From: Desulfuromusa sp.
GTDB lineage: Bacteria; Desulfobacterota; Desulfuromonadia; Desulfuromonadales; Geopsychrobacteraceae
Reading direction: 5' to 3'
NCBI GenBank assembly: GCA_021647765.1
Contig: JAKIUD010000069.1
Span: forward strand, 1 to 17,109
DNA length: 17,109 nucleotides
The notes under the pieces are model-generated. The model made no database searches, was not told where the DNA came from, and saw only the letters and a list, made by a program, of their open reading frames with translations. A program made the translations under genes and the position numbers. Below, in pieces: positions 16,797 through 17,109 of this stretch; positions within the stretch are counted from its first letter, which is position 1; each line of letters starts with the position of its first letter.

Positions 16797-16823
16797 AACA
16801 TGATTAGAACAGGAATAGATAAA

Positions 16824-17109
16824 ATGAGTAAAATGAGAAGAGCTGGTGTTTTATTACATCCCACAGCGTTGCCACAAGGGGTTCTTGATGAAAACGTTGA
16901 GCTTTTTCTCAACTGGATGGCTCAAGCGGGGTTAAGTGTCTGGCAAATGCTACCACTTGGGGCACCCCACAGTGACCACTCACCCTATCAGGCTTATTCC
17001 GCCTACGCACTCAATCCAGCACTATTGCCAGAAAATCTTTCAGCAGTGACCGTGGACGAAGATAACCTTTTGACTTTTATCCAAAATGAAAGTACCTGGC
17101 TTGATGATT
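16824..17109 (+). CDS. malQ: 4-alpha-glucanotransferase (MalQ/GH77-like), N-terminal 95 codons, cut by the window end
   Basis: The open frame runs off the right edge. The N-terminal signature of GH77 glucanotransferases is clear: RAGVLLHPTALP at about 6-17, WQMLPLG at about 40-46 and SPYQAYSAYALNP at about 53-65. These enzymes transfer alpha-1,4-glucan segments between maltodextrins and release glucose, which the nearby glucokinase can use. Compared with the usual family start, the GIGDLG-containing stretch after LHPTSLPGP is missing and replaced by a short QGVLDENVE segment. The ATG at 16824 is preceded by AGGA (16811-16814) nine bases upstream. In-frame ATGs at 16800 and 16833 are less well placed. 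It follows the GH57 gene by 27 bases. Confidence 0.87.
   Translation, partial: MSKMRRAGVLLHPTALPQGVLDENVELFLNWMAQAGLSVWQMLPLGAPHSDHSPYQAYSAYALNPALLPENLSAVTVDEDNLLTFIQNESTWLDD

Overview
The window looks like ordinary chromosome from a moderate-GC (about 47-50% by eye) Gram-negative anaerobe. My best guess is a member of the Desulfuromonadales (Desulfuromonas/Pelobacter/Geopsychrobacter-like, Desulfobacterota). This rests on the mix of a plsC-RNase J pair, a short four-helix FtsK, a large Cache-PAS hybrid kinase and a glgC-glk-GH57-malQ sugar-storage cluster. No taxonomic marker was searched.

Layout. 1-43 is the 3' part of tRNA-Pro(CGG) with CCA encoded, closed by a strong intrinsic terminator (51-88). 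Next on the + strand come a TSUP/TauE-type permease (104-868), a PlsC acyltransferase (probable GTG start at 964) and ribonuclease J (1667-3346), the last two overlapping by 8 bases. A 404-base gap (3347-3750) is filled by a nested palindromic repeat element. Then ftsK (3751-6018). A second, inverted copy of the repeat fills the convergent gap before a minus-strand orphan hybrid histidine kinase (6213-9359). Divergent from that kinase is a two-gene + strand unit: an AbiEi-like winged-helix protein (9581-10639) and, after one spacer base, an ABC-class ATPase of the PF09818 type (10641-12305). From 12503 to the window end runs a glycogen/alpha-glucan block: glgC, glk, a 273-base spacer with two GC-rich hairpins, a GH57 glycosidase, and the first 95 codons of a malQ-like glucanotransferase.

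How they work together. The right-hand genes form a coherent pathway. GlgC makes ADP-glucose for glycogen synthesis, GH57 and MalQ trim or rearrange alpha-glucans, and glucokinase phosphorylates the released glucose. PlsC (phospholipid synthesis), RNase J (RNA turnover) and FtsK (chromosome segregation) are housekeeping genes. The most interesting accessory parts are the AbiEi-like/ABC-ATPase couple, which has an antitoxin-type regulator but no AbiEii toxin, and the 136-base inverted repeats that bracket ftsK. The two copies differ at 13 of 136 positions without gaps. I see no CRISPR array, prophage, integrase or transposase gene in the window.
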